Of a stretch of DNA of 38,378 nt, positions 1 to 11,569 are shown one piece after another. Numbering within the stretch: the first letter of the stretch is position 1; the number at the start of each line of letters is the position of its first letter. Under the pieces are notes generated by a model, which ran no database searches, was not told where the DNA came from, and saw only the letters and a program-made list of their open reading frames with translations. The stretch is from Paulinella micropora (taxonomy: Eukaryota > Cercozoa > Imbricatea > Euglyphida). The DNA lies in NCBI GenBank assembly GCA_009731375.1, contig BJOX01000070.1:119325-157702 (forward strand), read 5' to 3'. The position numbers and the translations under genes were made by a program.

Positions 1-560
<560 letters not shown>

Positions 561-655
561 CTAGGCCTAGGCCTTAGATTTAATGAAGTTATTTAACTTC
601 TGATCATCCAAATCGTTAGCTCAAGAGCTATTGATGCAACTAGATGGTGGCCCTA
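561..655 (+). repeat. R3 palindrome-rich short dispersed repeat, copy 1
   Basis: About 95 bp of non-microsatellite sequence that recurs in inverted orientation at 36626-36731. It starts with the palindrome GGCCTAGGCC and contains the hairpin GAAGTTATTTAACTTC (585-600, 7-bp arms, 2-base loop) and AGCTCAAGAGCT (5-bp arms). It is flanked by (TAC)n on both sides. The size and palindromes suggest a MITE-like or other short structured repeat. No coding capacity is seen. Confidence 0.75.
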
Positions 656-673
656 ATCATGATTATTAAAATA

Positions 674-707
674 ATAACTACTACTGCTGCTACTGCTTCT
701 ACTACTA

Positions 708-767
<60 letters not shown>

Positions 768-775
768 TACCACTG

Positions 776-843
<68 letters not shown>

Positions 844-874
844 GCTACTACTACCACTACTACTACCACTACTA

Positions 875-920
<46 letters not shown>

Positions 921-984
921 CACTTCTACTACTTCTACTACTACTGCTGCTGCTGCTGCTATGCTGCTGCTGCTGCTTGACTAT

Positions 985-1049
<65 letters not shown>

Positions 1050-1050
1050 G

Positions 1051-1081
<31 letters not shown>

Positions 1082-1100
1082 GCTTCTGCGACTGCTACTG

Positions 1101-1137
<37 letters not shown>

Positions 1138-1181
1138 TACTACTTCTACTACTACTTCTACTACTACTTCTACTACTACTT

Positions 1182-1249
<68 letters not shown>

Positions 1250-1250
1250 G

Positions 1251-1316
<66 letters not shown>

Positions 1317-1350
1317 TCACTACTATCACTACTATCACTACTACCTCTAT

Positions 1351-1435
<85 letters not shown>

Positions 1436-1499
1436 GCTGCTGCTGTTGCTGCTGCTGCTACTGCTGCTACTGCTGCTGCTGCTGCTACTACTACTACTT

Positions 1500-1555
<56 letters not shown>

Positions 1556-1645
1556 GCTACTGTTGCTGCTACAACTACTAACACTACCAGTGCTGCTGCT
1601 ACTAAATGCCTACTAGCTACTACTACTGCTACTACTTTCTTTCTA
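674..1645. repeat. (TAC)n / (TGC)n imperfect microsatellite
   Basis: Second long TAC array, with interspersed TGC, TTC and ATC variants and a GCT-rich patch near 945-975. The open frames across it encode only homopolymers and are rejected as genes. Confidence 0.96.
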
Positions 1646-1728
1646 GGTCGATCCTCTGCTAAAGGTTGCGTAACGATGTCCATCCATCCAGTTCACCTTC
1701 TGTGGTGGACATGTCCTCATTGTAATAC

Positions 1729-2533
<805 letters not shown>

Positions 2534-2963
2534 NNNNNNNNNNNNNNNNNNNNNNNNNNNNNNNNNNNNNNNNNNNNNNNNNNNNNNNNNNNNNNNNNNN
2601 NNNNNNNNNNNNNNNNNNNNNNNNNNNNNNNNNNNNNNNNNNNNNNNNNNNNNNNNNNNNNNNNNNNNNNNNNNNNNNNNNNNNNNNNNNNNNNNNNNNN
2701 NNNNNNNNNNNNNNNNNNNNNNNNNNNNNNNNNNNNNNNNNNNNNNNNNNNNNNNNNNNNNNNNNNNNNNNNNNNNNNNNNNNNNNNNNNNNNNNNNNNN
2801 NNNNNNNNNNNNNNNNNNNNNNNNNNNNNNNNNNNNNNNNNNNNNNNNNNNNNNNNNNNNNNNNNNNNNNNNNNNNNNNNNNNNNNNNNNNNNNNNNNNN
2901 NNNNNNNNNNNNNNNNNNNNNNNNNNNNNNNNNNNNNNNNNNNNNNNNNNNNNNNNNNNNNNN
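2534..2963. other. Assembly gap (430 N)
   Basis: Run of N bordered on the left by (TCTA)n and on the right by unique sequence. Any open frame spanning it is meaningless. Confidence 1.
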
Positions 2964-3280
2964 CCTCAGGGTGCCCTTTCTCGCTTGTTGAGCCCGGAAT
3001 AAAACCCACAGTGCTCTGTCGGTTTATACTAGACTGTCGAACAGTCTCGAAACTCCATCTGCTTACTGGGCCCTCTGTAATGGAGGTGGGAGCTCGTTCT
3101 GCAAGGGGCGCTTTATGGAACGAGCCCTGGCCCCGCCTGGTACTAGGAAGCTTTGGTATTGCCTGTATCAGTCCCTTCCATGCAAACATCACGGCTTAGC
3201 TGGGCATCGGGTTAATACTTTACCCACAGACTTTCTGGTTGACGAAATCAGAAGCTCCTTTTTTCTGACATTAGTCGATA
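2964..3280. other. Unique spacer, no gene recognised
   Basis: About 320 bp of complex sequence between a gap and a tetranucleotide array. Short open frames exist, but I see no conserved motif, RNA-gene box or match to the other repeats in the window. Confidence 0.5.
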
Positions 3281-3349
3281 TTTCATCTATCTATCTACCT
3301 ACCTACCTACCTACCTACCTACCTACATATCTATCTATCTATCTATCTG

Positions 3350-3416
<67 letters not shown>

Positions 3417-3429
3417 CTATCTATCTATC

Positions 3430-3489
<60 letters not shown>

Positions 3490-3570
3490 CCTACCTACCC
3501 ACCTACCTACCTACCTACCTACCTACCTACCTGCCTACCTACCTACCTACCTACCTACCTACCTACCTAC

Positions 3571-3630
<60 letters not shown>

Positions 3631-3637
3631 ATCTATA
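3281..3637. repeat. (TCTA)n / (TACC)n alternating tetranucleotide arrays
   Basis: Blocks of TACC (about 3297-3325, 3487-3570) alternate with blocks of TCTA (about 3330-3486, 3571-3637). The sharp block borders suggest segmental copying within the array and not random point changes. Confidence 0.95.
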
Positions 3638-3688
3638 GGTAACACCGTCCTCTTTCACACGATGCCGAAGTGCCCGTGCGGTAACCCT

Positions 3689-4117
<429 letters not shown>

Positions 4118-4279
4118 TGGACACCGTGATAGCCCAGTGGTCAAGTTCTACCATCTGAGCCCTGTCGCCAGTTCGATTCCCGTCGGTTCCACCAGTATTT
4201 TCATTGAACATACCGATCCGTCTGGACCAGTATTTTCATTGAACATACCGGCCCGTCTGGAAGTGTTGGAACTGCCCTT
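4118..4279 (+). repeat. tRNA-derived SINE-like repeat, copy S1 (cut by gap)
   Basis: The head resembles a tRNA gene. It has an A-box-like TAGCCCAGTGG at 4130-4140, a B-box-like GTTCGATTCC at 4171-4180 and a tRNA-like CCACCA end near 4189-4194. The segment CCGTGATAG...GTGGTCA resembles the 5' half of a eukaryotic tRNA-Asp. This copy carries a 35-bp direct duplication (about 4191-4225 and 4226-4260) before the sequence enters the gap. The A-to-B box spacing of about 40 bases fits an internal pol III promoter. A complete cloverleaf does not form well, so it is a tRNA relic and not a working tRNA gene. Confidence 0.78.
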
Positions 4280-5017
4280 NNNNNNNNNNNNNNNNNNNNN
4301 NNNNNNNNNNNNNNNNNNNNNNNNNNNNNNNNNNNNNNNNNNNNNNNNNNNNNNNNNNNNNNNNNNNNNNNNNNNNNNNNNNNNNNNNNNNNNNNNNNNN
4401 NNNNNNNNNNNNNNNNNNNNNNNNNNNNNNNNNNNNNNNNNNNNNNNNNNNNNNNNNNNNNNNNNNNNNNNNNNNNNNNNNNNNNNNNNNNNNNNNNNNN
4501 NNNNNNNNNNNNNNNNNNNNNNNNNNNNNNNNNNNNNNNNNNNNNNNNNNNNNNNNNNNNNNNNNNNNNNNNNNNNNNNNNNNNNNNNNNNNNNNNNNNN
4601 NNNNNNNNNNNNNNNNNNNNNNNNNNNNNNNNNNNNNNNNNNNNNNNNNNNNNNNNNNNNNNNNNNNNNNNNNNNNNNNNNNNNNNNNNNNNNNNNNNNN
4701 NNNNNNNNNNNNNNNNNNNNNNNNNNNNNNNNNNNNNNNNNNNNNNNNNNNNNNNNNNNNNNNNNNNNNNNNNNNNNNNNNNNNNNNNNNNNNNNNNNNN
4801 NNNNNNNNNNNNNNNNNNNNNNNNNNNNNNNNNNNNNNNNNNNNNNNNNNNNNNNNNNNNNNNNNNNNNNNNNNNNNNNNNNNNNNNNNNNNNNNNNNNN
4901 NNNNNNNNNNNNNNNNNNNNNNNNNNNNNNNNNNNNNNNNNNNNNNNNNNNNNNNNNNNNNNNNNNNNNNNNNNNNNNNNNNNNNNNNNNNNNNNNNNNN
5001 NNNNNNNNNNNNNNNNN
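4280..5017. other. Assembly gap (738 N)
   Basis: Run of N that interrupts SINE-like copy S1 on its left and R2 copy a on its right. Both families are repeats, which probably caused the break. Confidence 1.
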
Positions 5018-5251
5018 TAGCAACCGCGCTTGGTGTATGCACTTGCACATTCGGTGACGTCTTGCAAGAGGTTGCTGGGACTGCGGAATAACCTCGGCTT
5101 AGTGCAGTCTTGCCCTCAGGAGCTCCATCGGTGGCCCCGATCATCAGGCGAGAGACTGACACGGGGGGGTGGAGGACCTCGAACAAGGGTATTGGAGGCT
5201 TATGTCCGTTCAGGATATGCCATTAGCTGCATCAGTACGCCTCAGATATAG
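5018..5251 (+). repeat. R2 dispersed repeat, copy a
   Basis: 234 bp nearly identical to 6258-6413 and, inverted, to 35900-36140. It ends in CTCAGATATAG followed directly by (TAT)n, as expected of a retroposed element with a simple-repeat 3' tail. A roughly 70-codon frame is open on the minus strand, but I recognise nothing in it. The 5' end lies in the gap. Confidence 0.8.
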
Positions 5252-5319
5252 TATTATTATTATTATTATTATTATTATTGTTGTTGTTGTTGTTGTTATT
5301 ATTATTATTATTATTATTA

Positions 5320-5379
<60 letters not shown>

Positions 5380-5467
5380 TATTATTATTACTACTACTGC
5401 TACTACTACTACTACTACTACTACGATACTTTATTAATATTATTATTATTATTATTATTATTATTTT
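5252..5467. repeat. (TAT)n/(GTT)n/(TAC)n tail-type microsatellite
   Basis: Begins at the 3' end of R2 copy a and runs to SINE-like copy S2. It contains GTT and TAC patches. Confidence 0.95.
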
Positions 5468-5558
5468 TCTGGACCAGTATTTTCATTGAACATACCGGCC
5501 CGTCTGGAAGTGTTGGAACTGCCCTTGCGGGGGTGTCATTAGAGCTTATCGTCAATTC
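5468..5558 (+). repeat. SINE-like repeat, copy S2 (head missing)
   Basis: Matches the body of the S family from the CTGGACCAGTATTTTC segment through GAGCTTATCGTCAATTC. The tRNA-like head is absent and microsatellite takes its place. The 3' part is lost in the gap. It carries one copy of the 35-bp segment that is duplicated in S1. Confidence 0.8.
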
Positions 5559-6257
5559 NNNNNNNNNNNNNNNNNNNNNNNNNNNNNNNNNNNNNNNNNN
5601 NNNNNNNNNNNNNNNNNNNNNNNNNNNNNNNNNNNNNNNNNNNNNNNNNNNNNNNNNNNNNNNNNNNNNNNNNNNNNNNNNNNNNNNNNNNNNNNNNNNN
5701 NNNNNNNNNNNNNNNNNNNNNNNNNNNNNNNNNNNNNNNNNNNNNNNNNNNNNNNNNNNNNNNNNNNNNNNNNNNNNNNNNNNNNNNNNNNNNNNNNNNN
5801 NNNNNNNNNNNNNNNNNNNNNNNNNNNNNNNNNNNNNNNNNNNNNNNNNNNNNNNNNNNNNNNNNNNNNNNNNNNNNNNNNNNNNNNNNNNNNNNNNNNN
5901 NNNNNNNNNNNNNNNNNNNNNNNNNNNNNNNNNNNNNNNNNNNNNNNNNNNNNNNNNNNNNNNNNNNNNNNNNNNNNNNNNNNNNNNNNNNNNNNNNNNN
6001 NNNNNNNNNNNNNNNNNNNNNNNNNNNNNNNNNNNNNNNNNNNNNNNNNNNNNNNNNNNNNNNNNNNNNNNNNNNNNNNNNNNNNNNNNNNNNNNNNNNN
6101 NNNNNNNNNNNNNNNNNNNNNNNNNNNNNNNNNNNNNNNNNNNNNNNNNNNNNNNNNNNNNNNNNNNNNNNNNNNNNNNNNNNNNNNNNNNNNNNNNNNN
6201 NNNNNNNNNNNNNNNNNNNNNNNNNNNNNNNNNNNNNNNNNNNNNNNNNNNNNNNNN
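5559..6257. other. Assembly gap (699 N)
   Basis: Run of N between SINE-like copy S2 and R2 copy b. Confidence 1.
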
Positions 6258-6412
6258 CGGCTTAGTGCAGTCTTGCCCTCAGGAGCTCCATCGGTGGCCC
6301 CGATCATCAGGCGAGAGACTGACACGGGGGGGTGGAGGACCTCGAACAAGGGTATTGGAGGCTTATGTCCGTTGAGGATATGCCATTAGCTGCATCAGTA
6401 CGCCTCAGATAT

Positions 6413-6413
<1 letters not shown>
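6258..6413 (+). repeat. R2 dispersed repeat, copy b
   Basis: The final 156 bp of the R2 family, differing from copy a by a single visible base (GTTGAGG against GTTCAGG). It is again followed directly by (TAT)n. The near identity and the flanking gaps suggest recent copying, though an assembly duplicate cannot be excluded. Confidence 0.8.
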
Positions 6414-6477
<64 letters not shown>

Positions 6478-6503
6478 CATTATCATTACTATGATTATGA
6501 TTA

Positions 6504-6539
<36 letters not shown>

Positions 6540-6600
6540 CAGTAGTAGTAGTAATAACATTAGTAATAGTAATAACAATAGTAATAGTAATAACAATAGT
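6414..6600. repeat. (TAT)n / (TAG)n / (AATAGT)n microsatellite
   Basis: The tail of R2 copy b grades into TAG repeats and then AATAGTAATAAC-type repeats up to 6600. Confidence 0.94.
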
Positions 6601-6615
6601 GCCGGCTAATCGCGT

Positions 6616-7143
6616 GGGGTGCGTACAATTGCCGGGCTGGGGTTCCCGGGGCGAACCCCCCTTCCCCGTCGACAGGGTATGTTCAATTGCCGGAGGTACC
6701 AACAGAACGCAAGTGTAAGCTCTGGTGGCGCAAAAATCTAAAATCTCTGGCTTTTGTGCCACCCGGCACAAAATTTTTTGATCTCCGAAGAGAGCTCACC
6801 GAGAGGTGTCGGGTAGACCAAACATCAGCCTCAAACTCCCTCTGGTGTGCGCGAACGGCGCCTTGGTGGCGCAAAAACCTGGTTCTTACGCCACCCGGCA
6901 CCACAATTTTCATATTTTCGAAGAGAGCTCATCAAGAAGTGTCAGATACACCAAATATCAACCGCTAAATCCCTCTGGTGTGCGCAAACGGCACCTGGTG
7001 GCACAAAAACCTCAATTTTCTTGTTTGTGTGCCACCCGCGACCAAAACGGGTGCGTACAATTGCAGGGCTTGGGTTCCCGGGGCAAGAGCCCCCGGACCC
7101 CCCCTTCCGCGTCCACAGGGTACGTTCAATTGCCGGAGGTACC
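6616..7143 (+). repeat. Composite tandem repeat: X module, three Y modules, X module
   Basis: An X module at 6616-6700 (GTGCGTACAATTGC ... GCCGGAGGTACC) recurs at 7048-7143. Between the two, Y units start at 6724, 6865 and 6997 (spacing 141 and 132 bp; the last is partial). Each Y unit opens with GGTGGCG or GGTGGCAC and soon carries the complementary arm CGCCACC or GTGCCACC. The frames running through are short and unconserved, so this is best read as structured repeat DNA. Confidence 0.75.
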
Positions 7144-7163
7144 CGCAAGTACTCCCAAAAAAA

Positions 7164-7537
7164 ACAAGGAATTTGGGCATTCAGGACACTCCCCTAACGC
7201 AATATTTGCGTGAATTCCAAAAAAGTTATATCAGCAGCAAGATCGAGTCCGGTGCTAGCCACCCTGTCCATATGAGCTCCCAACTCGTCCTGGTTCCCAC
7301 AAATCATGATTTTAGGGACAGGGGGTGCCAAAAAAGCCCAAAAAACAAGGAATTTTGGCATTCAGTACACTCCCCTAACGCAAATATTTGCGTGAATTCC
7401 AAAAAAAAAAACTCCATCAGCATAAACATCGAGTCTGGGGCTAGCCACTGTGCAAGTATGAGCTCCCAACGCCTCCTGGTTCCCACAAACCATGATTTAT
7501 GGGGACAGGGGTGCGGAAAAGAGGGGTGGGGTGGGTG
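7164..7537 (+). repeat. Two-copy tandem repeat, period 181 bp
   Basis: The segment from ACAAGGAATTT...GGCATTCAG through the CATGATTTA/GGGACAGG region occurs at 7164-7344 and again from 7345. Copy 2 contains the perfect palindrome ACGCAAATATTTGCGT (7378-7393). Copy 1 has the same site with one A fewer. The array then enters a gap, so the true copy number is unknown. Confidence 0.82.
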
Positions 7538-7959
7538 NNNNNNNNNNNNNNNNNNNNNNNNNNNNNNNNNNNNNNNNNNNNNNNNNNNNNNNNNNNNNNN
7601 NNNNNNNNNNNNNNNNNNNNNNNNNNNNNNNNNNNNNNNNNNNNNNNNNNNNNNNNNNNNNNNNNNNNNNNNNNNNNNNNNNNNNNNNNNNNNNNNNNNN
7701 NNNNNNNNNNNNNNNNNNNNNNNNNNNNNNNNNNNNNNNNNNNNNNNNNNNNNNNNNNNNNNNNNNNNNNNNNNNNNNNNNNNNNNNNNNNNNNNNNNNN
7801 NNNNNNNNNNNNNNNNNNNNNNNNNNNNNNNNNNNNNNNNNNNNNNNNNNNNNNNNNNNNNNNNNNNNNNNNNNNNNNNNNNNNNNNNNNNNNNNNNNNN
7901 NNNNNNNNNNNNNNNNNNNNNNNNNNNNNNNNNNNNNNNNNNNNNNNNNNNNNNNNNNN
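7538..7959. other. Assembly gap (422 N)
   Basis: Run of N whose right border is a poly(G) run of 24 (7960-7983). Confidence 1.
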
Positions 7960-7983
7960 GGGGGGGGGGGGGGGGGGGGGGGG

Positions 7984-8650
7984 TACACAATTTCCATTTT
8001 CCCCCTCCCCCCAAACCCCCCACCCCCCTACTCCCAACATCTTTCAGGGATGATAATAATAATAATGATAATAGTAATAACACCAACAACAGCAACAGAT
8101 TGAAATGCTCTGTCTTGTGCGTGTCGTAGGAAAGGGAGATGGCCAACCAAAGCAGTAAGTGAGCTTCCAAACATCTTCTCCGAGTCTTTCTTTAGTTCGA
8201 GACAAGGATTGATAACAAACAAGGACAGACAATATGCGCAGAAGTGAGCCGAGGGCTTCTACTCCGAGTTTTTTCTTTTGTGTGTTACAAGGACAGACAC
8301 TGCCGATCTGCGCTCTATCCCGTGTTACTCTTGCGTCCCAACCCTCGCAACACCTCGGCTTGATACGAGAGTGCGTTTTCTTTTTGTTTTTGTTTTTTTC
8401 TGGTCGCGAGTGCACGAAGTTCCTCGTTAATCTTGCAAAATCGTATTCGAAAAGGAATACATCGGAATGTCCATGTATTCACAAAAGAATATACGCCAGA
8501 GTCTACAGCTCCGTGTATGCACGACGGACCTTCCCCAAACTTCTTCTTCTTCTTCTTCTTGCCCTGTCTGTGCGTTTGGTTTGTGCTCCTTGTCGATGAT
8601 GTGGTGTGTGTGTGTTTGTGCGTAGAATTATAGCAGAGAGAAGAGTGAGC

Positions 8651-8692
<42 letters not shown>

Positions 8693-9318
8693 GACGGTAG
8701 GCGGGAATATTACGGTACTAGATATAGGTATTGGGTGGTAAAAATAATCAGAATGATCAATCAGACAGGCCAAACGACCGATGTCATGAAATCAAAATTA
8801 TTAAGTAAAAAAAAACCAAGAAAATGTGAAGGGAGGCTCCGGCCAAGATGCGGTAGTGAAAGTGTCCGACCAAGAAAATTTAAATTTTTCAAGCGGCAAT
8901 TCACCGCAGTGAGTTTTTACGCAAACGCTTTCTTAATATTGCTATCGACATTCAAGACAAAAAAAATTGTGAGATTCTCATTTTTGAGTCAGAGTTTTTT
9001 GGTTTTGGTTGAAATCTCGTTTTTGTCGTATTTTTTCGGTTTTGAATGAAATTTTCGATTTTGTTAAATGAAGTTGGAAATATTAATATTGATCAGAATA
9101 CAAGTGTTAATAATAAAAAAACTTCAGTATTGGTATTAAAATTAATAGCAATTGAATGAAAATACTGAATTTAGTTGAAAGAACTTAAATTCAAAGTTAT
9201 TAATAACACCCTAGAATACTATTATTCACTGACTAACTAATATAAATGAATGATCAATTATGATCATGAGTTGACATGATGATATTGAATATTATTAATA
9301 ATAATAATATCAATTATG
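7984..9318. other. Non-coding flank of the gypsy element, becoming AT-rich
   Basis: Contains a short ATA patch (8050-8085), a (TTC)n patch near 8540, and a (GA)n tract (8657-8690). From about 8880 it is AT-rich with poly(A/T) runs. No frame longer than about 120 codons and no recognisable protein or RNA motif. The last 80 bases form an AT-rich quasi-palindrome (about 9285-9313) ending at the gypsy insertion point. Confidence 0.6.
9315..9318 (-). repeat. Target-site duplication TATG, left copy
   Basis: The four bases before the outer TG of the LTR are TATG, matching 19271-19274 on the other side of the element. Confidence 0.85.
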
Positions 9319-9448
9319 TGTAACCGGAACAGCTACTCTGACACTTAGTCGTACCTCAACTGTAGAGGGGCAGACCAAGCATAAGAGTCAAGTAACGACA
9401 AGCCGGACAACACTTGATGCCACTATGTAATGTACGGGCCGGCCGACA
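9319..9448 (-). repeat. Gypsy 3' LTR (130 bp)
   Basis: Identical base for base to 19141-19270. On the coding strand it begins TGTCGGCCGGCC and ends CCGGTTACA. It contains the palindrome GGCCGGCC near its start. I see no clear TATA box. Confidence 0.95.
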
Positions 9449-9449
9449 A

Positions 9450-9464
9450 TCCCTTTGCCCCCTT
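9450..9464 (-). other. Gypsy polypurine tract
   Basis: On the minus strand AAGGGGGCAAAGGGA lies one base before the 3' LTR, where second-strand DNA synthesis is primed in LTR elements. One C interrupts the purines. Confidence 0.75.
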
Positions 9465-9742
9465 GGGGGAAGCCGATGTAAGCGGTCGACCCCCACGCCG
9501 AAGACTGACTCCTCATTCAAAGGCGCCCTTGACCGACCGATACATGACATGAAGCATCCCGGCTGTCGAATAAGTAAAAATAATTGGTCCACGTCTAGTG
9601 CGAGTCTCCCATGAGAACTCGTGCCTCCGAGCCTAGCTCTTTCACCTCAGGCATTAAAAGAAATGCCCCGTCTTGATCTCCCCTTTCCCGTAGAAAAATC
9701 AAAGTAGCCAATGATCCGTAAGCGACATCAGACTTCGTAGCT

Positions 9743-11569
9743 TCACGTTTTGACTTGTTTCCGAGGTCGTCCTCGACCCCTGTGCTCTACTGCTTCCGAC
9801 TGCGTCTCTTTAGCCCTTCTCTTCTTCGCCGCCACTTCTTTCTCACATCTTGGTGCATCTATCAACAAAAATGATATGCCCGCACTTTGCACTTCGTCCC
9901 AAATACAAAGCGGAATCCTCCTTTCCTCTGTTAACTCGAACGGCATATCCAACACCACCCTTGGCATCATTTGCACCGTCCATGGTGTAAAATCCTCATC
10001 GTCCTTCTCGATGGACGCATCCCACTGCTCCAAATCTTTGCCGTCTCGAAATACTGGCGCAAAGATTCTTTCCCGCGTCATATCAATAACACTCTTGCTC
10101 CTCCAAAAGTGCATTGTCGGAGCAAGTCCCAACGCAGCCCGTACCCGCGTTCTAGGCTGTACATACGTAACCTGCATTAAAAAGAAATAATCAAAGTCCT
10201 TATCCATGACCGTATCCTCGTGCGGTCGACATAGATAGAACTTATCAACCTGCCAGTCGATCTTAGCCACTTCCTTACCGGCTATCCACGGTTTCTTCCA
10301 TACCGTGCCTTTCCGATCCGACATTTCCGATGACTTCGGAATTTCCCTCCCATCTTTGACGTCTACCTTGACGTCCGAAGCCGAACGATCCTGTTGTCCA
10401 GCATTCCTGGCCTCAGCCTTTTCTTCCTTCTGTTGCTTTCGCAACGCCTCCTCACGCTCCTTGCGCGTAAGCAATGCTGGCGGCTGTCTAAACGCTGGTG
10501 CAATACGCCTCAGCGCTTGTTCCTCATTCTCGTCCTCCAGCAAATAAGGACTGAACTTCGCCAACCGACGAACATGAACAATCTGTTCCCTTCCACGTGC
10601 CCCCGTAGGTGCAATCTTGTAATTGTACGCACCCGTCTGACGTACTATCTTAAATGGCCCATGCCACTTATTGTAAAACTTAATCGATACCCCTTTCGGT
10701 ACCGTCGGTACATACAGCAACACTGTATCACCTTCCTTGTACTCCACATGAGAGTACTTGCCCATTTCCTGTTCCCGCTGAACCTCTCTCAGCGTCTCCC
10801 GACACTTCTCAATCGCACTCCGTGCTTCCGCGATCGCTCGTAAGCGAACTCCTAACAGTTCACACGGTTCCCACTTATCAGGCGGAAACAACAGTTCCGT
10901 CGGCGTGTTTAACGCCCGTCCATAGACCACCTGATGCGGACTGACACCCCGCGCGTGTCCGCCTAACGACGCCGAAGCTAAATTGTTGACAGCAAACGTG
11001 AACATAGGTACCACATATACCCAGTTAAGCTGGCTGTTCTTACAATAAGTCTTCAACGCTGCCTTCAACGTCCTGTGAACGCGTTCAATCTTACCATTCG
11101 CCATTGGGTTAAAAGCAGTCACATACTGCCAATCGAACCCAAAGAACTTGGCAATCCTTTGCGAAACCTCATTCGCGAAACTCGTTCCTCTATCCGAAAT
11201 AATCCTTCTCGGTATCCCAATACGGCCGAATACCTGATCAATCAGCGCCGCCGCTGTCACTTCCGCTGTCACATCCGTAACAGGGACAGTAATGACATAA
11301 TTGGAAGTTCGATCAATAACCGTTAAGAGATATTTGAATTTTTCCGTTCCCGCCTCTGGAAAAGGACCCACATGATCGATATGCAAGGTATCGAAAATAT
11401 CCAGAGTGATATCATATTCACCCTTAAGCACCATCTTCGGCCTATATGGCAACTTGGCCATCTGACAATGAGGACAACCCTTCACAAACTCCTTAACCCG
11501 TTCTCCCAGGTTATTCCACCAAAAACGTCTCCTTAACGGCCACGTCATCCTTTCCACCCCCGGGTGGCT
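9743..11569 (-). CDS. Gypsy Pol, integrase part, with C-terminal AT-hook
   Basis: Same frame as the upstream RT part, separated only by TAG at 11570-11572; the first ATG after it is at 11557 (604 aa from there). By that numbering, the end of the HHCC zinc module is C28-x2-C31. The catalytic triad is D61 (LHIDHVGP), D122 (ISDRG) and E158 (NGKIERVHR). A GPF motif is at 300-302. After it comes a charged linker (340-420) and an unrecognised domain (about 420-570). A basic tail follows with RGRGRPRK at 593-600, a textbook AT-hook core. Gypsy integrases often carry a chromodomain here, and I see none. The HHCC module begins upstream of the stop, so translation from 11557 alone would give an integrase lacking half its zinc site. 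Confidence 0.9.
   Translation of the reverse strand, partial: SHPGVERMTWPLRRRFWWNNLGERVKEFVKGCPHCQMAKLPYRPKMVLKGEYDITLDIFDTLHIDHVGPFPEAGTEKFKYLLTVIDRTSNYVITVPVTDVTAEVTAAALIDQVFGRIGIPRRIISDRGTSFANEVSQRIAKFFGFDWQYVTAFNPMANGKIERVHRTLKAALKTYCKNSQLNWVYVVPMFTFAVNNLASASLGGHARGVSPHQVVYGRALNTPTELLFPPDKWEPCELLGVRLRAIAEARSAIEKCRETLREVQREQEMGKYSHVEYKEGDTVLLYVPTVPKGVSIKFYNKWHGPFKIVRQTGAYNYKIAPTGARGREQIVHVRRLAKFSPYLLEDENEEQALRRIAPAFRQPPALLTRKEREEALRKQQKEEKAEARNAGQQDRSASDVKVDVKDGREIPKSSEMSDRKGTVWKKPWIAGKEVAKIDWQVDKFYLCRPHEDTVMDKDFDYFFLMQVTYVQPRTRVRAALGLAPTMHFWRSKSVIDMTRERIFAPVFRDGKDLEQWDASIEKDDEDFTPWTVQMMPRVVLDMPFELTEERRIPLCIWDEVQSAGISFLLIDAPRCEKEVAAKKRRAKETQSEAVEHRGRGRPRKQVKT

Noticed and set aside
4118-4195. 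A functional tRNA gene
   Set aside because: Pol III boxes and a tRNA-like CCA are present, and a GTC that could be an Asp anticodon, but the arm spacings do not form a proper cloverleaf and the unit continues into a repeated body.
4137-6375. Long frames spanning N runs
   Set aside because: Most of their length is unknown sequence; the ends fall in SINE-like and R2 repeats.
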